Source: Ethanoligenens sp047722935 (GTDB taxonomy: Bacteria; Bacillota; Clostridia; Oscillospirales; Ethanoligenentaceae). Taken from it: a stretch of 7,305 nt of DNA. The stretch covers positions 1 to 7,305 of the forward strand of contig JBDNZS010000093.1 in NCBI GenBank assembly GCA_047722935.1. Reading direction: 5' to 3'. Below, in pieces: positions 4,961 through 7,305 of the stretch. Both the position numbers and the translations under genes were made by a program. Each line of letters starts with the position of its first letter. Position 1 is the first letter of the stretch. Below the pieces are notes generated by a model, which was not told the origin of the DNA, ran no database searches, and worked only from the letters and a program-made list of their open reading frames with translations.

Positions 4961-4986
4961 CCCTCCAAAACCGCGAGCTTGGAGGG
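4961..4986 (-). promoter_or_regulatory. Shine-Dalgarno-sequestering hairpin
   Basis: CCCTCCAA (4961-4968) and TTGGAGGG (4979-4986) form a perfect 8-pair stem with a 10-base loop. In the minus-strand RNA the 3' arm contains the GGAGG used by the ORF at 4954, so folding blocks initiation. Part of the loop and 3' arm (4965-4975) can instead pair with the 5' arm and loop of the upstream terminator (5100-5110). Confidence 0.5.
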
Positions 4987-5043
4987 AAATACGAAATATC
5001 AGCATAACGGCACGTCAGCCAAACTCACGTTATTCATAGGTTT

Positions 5044-5154
5044 GGTTTAGTGTATTGAACTTTTGTTTGCGTTAAAAATAAAAAAGAGGTCGAAACCTCC
5101 GCGGTTTCGGCCTCTTTGCTGCAACCCGGCTGTCATAGTTCAATACATTAGACC
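5044..5154. repeat. 17-base inverted repeat enclosing the riboswitch terminator
   Basis: GGTTTAGTGTATTGAAC (5044-5060) and GTTCAATACATTAGACC (5138-5154) are complementary at 15 of 17 positions, with a perfect inner run of 10. The right arm is the P3 segment of the c-di-GMP aptamer. The left arm lies just past the terminator U-tract. In RNA the downstream copy could capture P3 once transcription has passed the terminator. Confidence 0.6.
5074..5117 (-). terminator. Intrinsic terminator below the riboswitch and efflux gene
   Basis: On the minus strand, AAAGAGGCCGAAACC (5117 to 5103), loop GCGGA, GGTTTCGACCTCTTT (5097 to 5083) forms a 15-position stem with one mismatch. A T-rich run of six T, A and five T (5085 to 5074) follows. 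It starts one or two bases after the aptamer's 3' strand, the standard arrangement for a riboswitch expression platform. It also ends transcripts of the transporter gene 100 bases upstream. Confidence 0.85.
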
Positions 5155-5196
5155 CGTGGCTTTGCGTCCCTGCCTTTCGGTAGGTTTGCCTATTGA
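5119..5196 (-). promoter_or_regulatory. Cyclic di-GMP-I (GEMM-I) riboswitch aptamer
   Basis: Read on the minus strand, the segment contains the class I hallmarks in order. GGCAAACC (5190 to 5183) opens P1/P2, with G5190 matching the c-di-GMP-contacting G20 of the Vc2 aptamer. CCTACC-GAAA-GGCAGG is P2 with its GAAA tetraloop (5178 to 5175) and one A-C mismatch. GGGACGCAAAGCC (5170 to 5158) is the invariant junction that holds the stacking adenine. TCTAA (5152 to 5148) and TATGA (5137 to 5133) form the tetraloop receptor in P3. AGCCGGGTTGC (5131 to 5121) closes P1. A terminator follows at once. It lies only 23 bases after the transporter stop, so it is either in that gene's 3' UTR or served by a promoter within the gene's end; TACAAT (5210 to 5205) is a possible -10, but no good -35 is visible. 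This is recognition by motif, not by a covariance search. Confidence 0.88.
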
Positions 5197-5218
5197 TTTT
5201 AGGGATTGTAAGTAGGTA

Positions 5219-6814
5219 TTATTCAGTTGCTTCCGCATCATCCGATACTTGCTCCGGCTCTTCTGTACTGGGCTTTTTGCTCATGGGGACCTCTTTCATG
5301 AATAGTACAATAATCAGGGAGGCTAACGTTATAACTGCACAGATAATAAAGACAAGATGAATGGAATTTGAAAGAACTTGTTTTATCCGTGATAGCAATA
5401 TGTCAAAATTCGATAATAGTTTTGCCGGGACTAAAGGCTTTAGGGCACTCATGGAAGCTGAATCCGTAATCGTATTGCTATTTTTCAATTTCTGTGCTAT
5501 TCCACTGGGAAACTTGCTTACATCTAAAGTTCGAACACCATTATTTAATGCGTTTCCAAAAACCGTCCCTAATACGGACGATGCAATCGTCTGGCCGATC
5601 CTTCCAGAAAATTGTATGGATGAGGTGACAGCTCCCAATTGGCTGTTTGGAAACACATTCTGCGCTGTCACATTGAAAATAGCCATAGAAACGCCAATAC
5701 CCAATCCCATGACAATCATTGAAATTACAATTATCACATTACTGGAATTAATATTCAGCATCATTAGAACAACAGCCCCGGCACCCATAACAAGAAATCC
5801 GACTATCGACAATAGTTTATACCTGCACGTCTTGGATATGATCAATCCGCTGATCATAACGCCAATAACCAGGCTTACCAGCATCGGCGTAATGATGGCA
5901 CCCGAACCGCTGGCAGTAAGACCTTTTACATTCTGTAAAAACAGCGGTACGAAAATAATGCAGGTCATCAGCACACCATTAAACAAAAACATTTCAATTG
6001 CGGAAAAATCGAAAATGGAGTTTTTAAAGAGTGACATTGAAATGATGGGATCGCTCGCTTTTTGCTCAATAAGTCCAAAAATAACGAGCATGATAACCGC
6101 GAAAGCAATCATCCCGATAATTTGAATGGAGTTCCATGAATACTTCTCACCGCCCCAAGACAAAGCGAGTAACATCGGAACTAAAGCGATAATCATAACC
6201 GCTGCTCCGGCGTAATCAATTTTCTTGCTGCCTGCCGTCGCATGAGAGGCGGGAAAAGCGAAAACGACGATAAAGAGTGCTATAGCGCCAAGAGGAATAT
6301 TTACGAAGAACACCCATCTCCAATTTAGATTATCCGTTATCAACCCGCCCATAACCGGGCCTATCAGGCTGGCAATGCCGGATGCAGCCGACACAAAGCT
6401 CCCATATTTCGCCCGATCCGCAGGCGGAAACAGGATACCTATAATCGCGACTGTGTTAGATATTAGAACCGCCCCACCTATTCCTTGCAAACCTCTGAAG
6501 GCGATAAACTGCATCATACTCTGAGAAAACCCGCAAAATATAGAACCTACTAGAAAAACAATAATCCCCAATAAATATATTGGCTTGTAACCGTATACAT
6601 CTGACAACTTACCAACAATCGGTATGGAGATGGTCATGCAAAGCATATATACTGTTACAGGCCAAGTATATAAAGCTGTGCCGTTCAGACTTCCAATGAT
6701 TTTCGGCATTGCAGTACTGACAATATTACTGTCAAGCGATGCAAGCAGTATTCCTACCATTGTGCCGATAATAATCCATATGGTTCTTCTCTTATTTAGA
6801 CTTTGCGTTGCCAT
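5219..6814 (-). CDS. DHA2-family (EmrB/QacA-type) multidrug efflux MFS transporter
   Basis: A 531-residue inner-membrane drug:proton antiporter. The length and evenly spaced hydrophobic segments fit the 14-helix DHA2 family. Motif D1 is LLASLDSNIVSTAMP (23-37, with the helix-1 aspartate D28). Motif A is GKLSDVYGYK (68-77), in the first cytoplasmic loop. RGLQGIGGA (108-116) contains the motif B arginine. Motif C, which marks antiporters, is GPVMGGLITDNLNWRWVF (152-169), followed by the typical FFVNIPLG. The C-terminal tail (about 510-531) is acidic and cytoplasmic. ATG 6814 follows AAGGAA (6826 to 6821) by 6 bases. A TetR-type regulator lies 133 bases upstream on the same strand, with paired operators between. 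The substrate cannot be told from sequence. The gene is more AT-rich than the mobilization genes, which fits a separately acquired cargo cassette. Confidence 0.93.
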   Translation of the reverse strand: MATQSLNKRRTIWIIIGTMVGILLASLDSNIVSTAMPKIIGSLNGTALYTWPVTVYMLCMTISIPIVGKLSDVYGYKPIYLLGIIVFLVGSIFCGFSQSMMQFIAFRGLQGIGGAVLISNTVAIIGILFPPADRAKYGSFVSAASGIASLIGPVMGGLITDNLNWRWVFFVNIPLGAIALFIVVFAFPASHATAGSKKIDYAGAAVMIIALVPMLLALSWGGEKYSWNSIQIIGMIAFAVIMLVIFGLIEQKASDPIISMSLFKNSIFDFSAIEMFLFNGVLMTCIIFVPLFLQNVKGLTASGSGAIITPMLVSLVIGVMISGLIISKTCRYKLLSIVGFLVMGAGAVVLMMLNINSSNVIIVISMIVMGLGIGVSMAIFNVTAQNVFPNSQLGAVTSSIQFSGRIGQTIASSVLGTVFGNALNNGVRTLDVSKFPSGIAQKLKNSNTITDSASMSALKPLVPAKLLSNFDILLSRIKQVLSNSIHLVFIICAVITLASLIIVLFMKEVPMSKKPSTEEPEQVSDDAEATE

Positions 6815-6848
6815 ATACCATTCCTTCTTTCATTTGGGCCTTAGATAC

Positions 6849-6866
6849 ATACCGACTATTCGGTAT
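6849..6866. promoter_or_regulatory. TetR-type operator 1
   Basis: ATACCGA-CTAT-TCGGTAT is a perfect 7-base inverted repeat with a 4-base centre, typical of a TetR-family dimer site. It overlaps the -10 box and the expected start site of the promoter at 6864-6892, so binding should block transcription of the transporter. Confidence 0.75.
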
Positions 6867-6892
6867 ATATCGCTTGAGCAAATGCCTCGCAA
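6864..6892 (-). promoter_or_regulatory. Promoter of the efflux transporter (proximal)
   Basis: On the minus strand, TTGCGA (6892 to 6887) and TATATA (6869 to 6864) are exactly 17 bases apart. This is the closest good promoter to the transporter start at 6814, and operator 1 overlaps its -10. Confidence 0.6.
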
Positions 6893-6907
6893 GCCTTCCT
6901 TTCAGAG

Positions 6908-6934
6908 ACTATAATCCGACCGTTCGGTATGCAA
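6908..6934 (-). promoter_or_regulatory. Possible distal promoter of the efflux transporter
   Basis: TTGCAT (6934 to 6929) and TATAGT (6913 to 6908) on the minus strand have a short 15-base spacer. Operator 2 fills that spacer, which is the main reason to take the promoter seriously. Confidence 0.4.
6916..6930. promoter_or_regulatory. TetR-type operator 2
   Basis: CCGA-CCGT-TCGG plus TAT matches the core and right half of operator 1 with the same 4-base centre; the outer left bases diverge. Its centre is 64 bases from that of operator 1, close to six helical turns, so two dimers could bind the same DNA face. Confidence 0.6.
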
Positions 6935-6947
6935 CTTCCAAAAAAAA

Positions 6948-7305
6948 TTATGCTTTTATTTGAAGATAAAAACTGTCCCACAGCTCTATCAATAATCTGG
7001 TAGTGGTTTCGCTTCTTCCGATCATCATATTATTCATGCCAATTCCGCTGTTTGTATGAACAAATATGCCTGCAATTTCCTCGTCAAGCATGGAGGATTT
7101 TATTTCACCGTTTTCTCTGGCCGCCTGAATAATGGCTTTCCAAGAGTCTAGTTCTTGCTTTGAGGATGCGATCACCTTTTCCTTAAATTCTGGAAAAAGT
7201 CTTAAAGCATCAAAAATAAGAGAGTAATAATTTAAATCAAAGGAATCTCCATTGCACGATTTTTTGAATGAATCGTAAACGCGGTTCAAATAATCAATAT
7301 AATCA
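6948..7305 (-). CDS. TetR-family transcriptional regulator, C-terminal part (N-terminus beyond window)
   Basis: 118 codons are visible and the frame stays open through base 7305 (DYIDYLNRVYDSF at the edge), so this is the ligand-binding half of a larger protein; the DNA-binding helix-turn-helix is outside. The visible part is all-helical. FDLNYYSLIFDALRLFPEFKEK and WKAIIQAARENGEIKSSMLDEEIAGIFVHTNSG follow the usual TetR C-terminal order, with the common pattern of a helix, ENGEI-type turn and acidic helix. It is on the same strand as the transporter and directly upstream, separated by two palindromes that suit a TetR dimer. It most likely represses the pump and is released by a pump substrate. 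A run of eight T follows the stop codon, but no stem precedes it. Confidence 0.85.
   Translation of the reverse strand, partial: DYIDYLNRVYDSFKKSCNGDSFDLNYYSLIFDALRLFPEFKEKVIASSKQELDSWKAIIQAARENGEIKSSMLDEEIAGIFVHTNSGIGMNNMMIGRSETTTRLLIELWDSFYLQIKA

Noticed and set aside
5361..6125. 254-codon plus-strand ORF
   Set aside because: It is the antisense shadow of the MFS transporter, whose motifs are unmistakable on the minus strand; no RBS or family features in the plus-strand reading.

Overview
The window looks like one end of a mobilizable element from a Gram-positive, Clostridia-type (gut Firmicutes) host. The evidence is a large serine recombinase with a C-terminal coiled coil, a MobA/MobL relaxase remnant beside an oriT-like site, a DUF3847-type small protein and two small sigma-70 region-4-like proteins of the kind common in clostridial conjugative and mobilizable elements. 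Shine-Dalgarno sites are strong. No core housekeeping gene is visible. Almost everything is on the minus strand, so the element reads right to left. The exception is a plus-strand toxin-antitoxin pair.

Layout from left to right. 1-114: non-coding edge with an outward-facing promoter and two palindromes, probably at or near the element end. 115-2019: large serine recombinase plus a small upstream ORF. 2059-2676: promoter and RelB/DinJ-YafQ toxin-antitoxin pair (+). 2635-3267: relaxase gene that keeps its catalytic N-terminal part but loses its 3' portion at the toxin-antitoxin junction. 3268-3461: a chain of hairpins ending in an oriT-like site (inverted repeat plus TAAGTGCGC). 3462-4658: DUF3847-like protein and two sigma-like helix-turn-helix proteins. 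4746-5196: a gene-poor stretch that contains a convincing cyclic-di-GMP-I (GEMM-I) riboswitch aptamer, an intrinsic terminator, a Shine-Dalgarno-sequestering hairpin, overlapping micro-ORFs (one hydrophobic) and a second terminator. 5219-6814: 14-TM-type DHA2 drug efflux transporter. 6815-6947: two promoters and two matching operator palindromes. 6948-7305: TetR-family regulator, cut by the window edge.

How the parts may work together (inference). The TetR protein probably represses the efflux pump through the ATACCGA-N4-TCGGTAT sites, forming a cargo resistance cassette. The sigma-like proteins, the DUF3847 protein, oriT and the relaxase form a mobilization block. With its relaxase truncated, the element may depend on a relaxase supplied in trans. 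The recombinase would excise and integrate the element, and its start codon lies in a hairpin stem. The toxin-antitoxin pair would stabilise it.

The most unusual part is the riboswitch unit between the efflux pump and the mobilization genes. It suggests that second-messenger level controls either a micropeptide transcript or read-through from cargo into mobilization genes.
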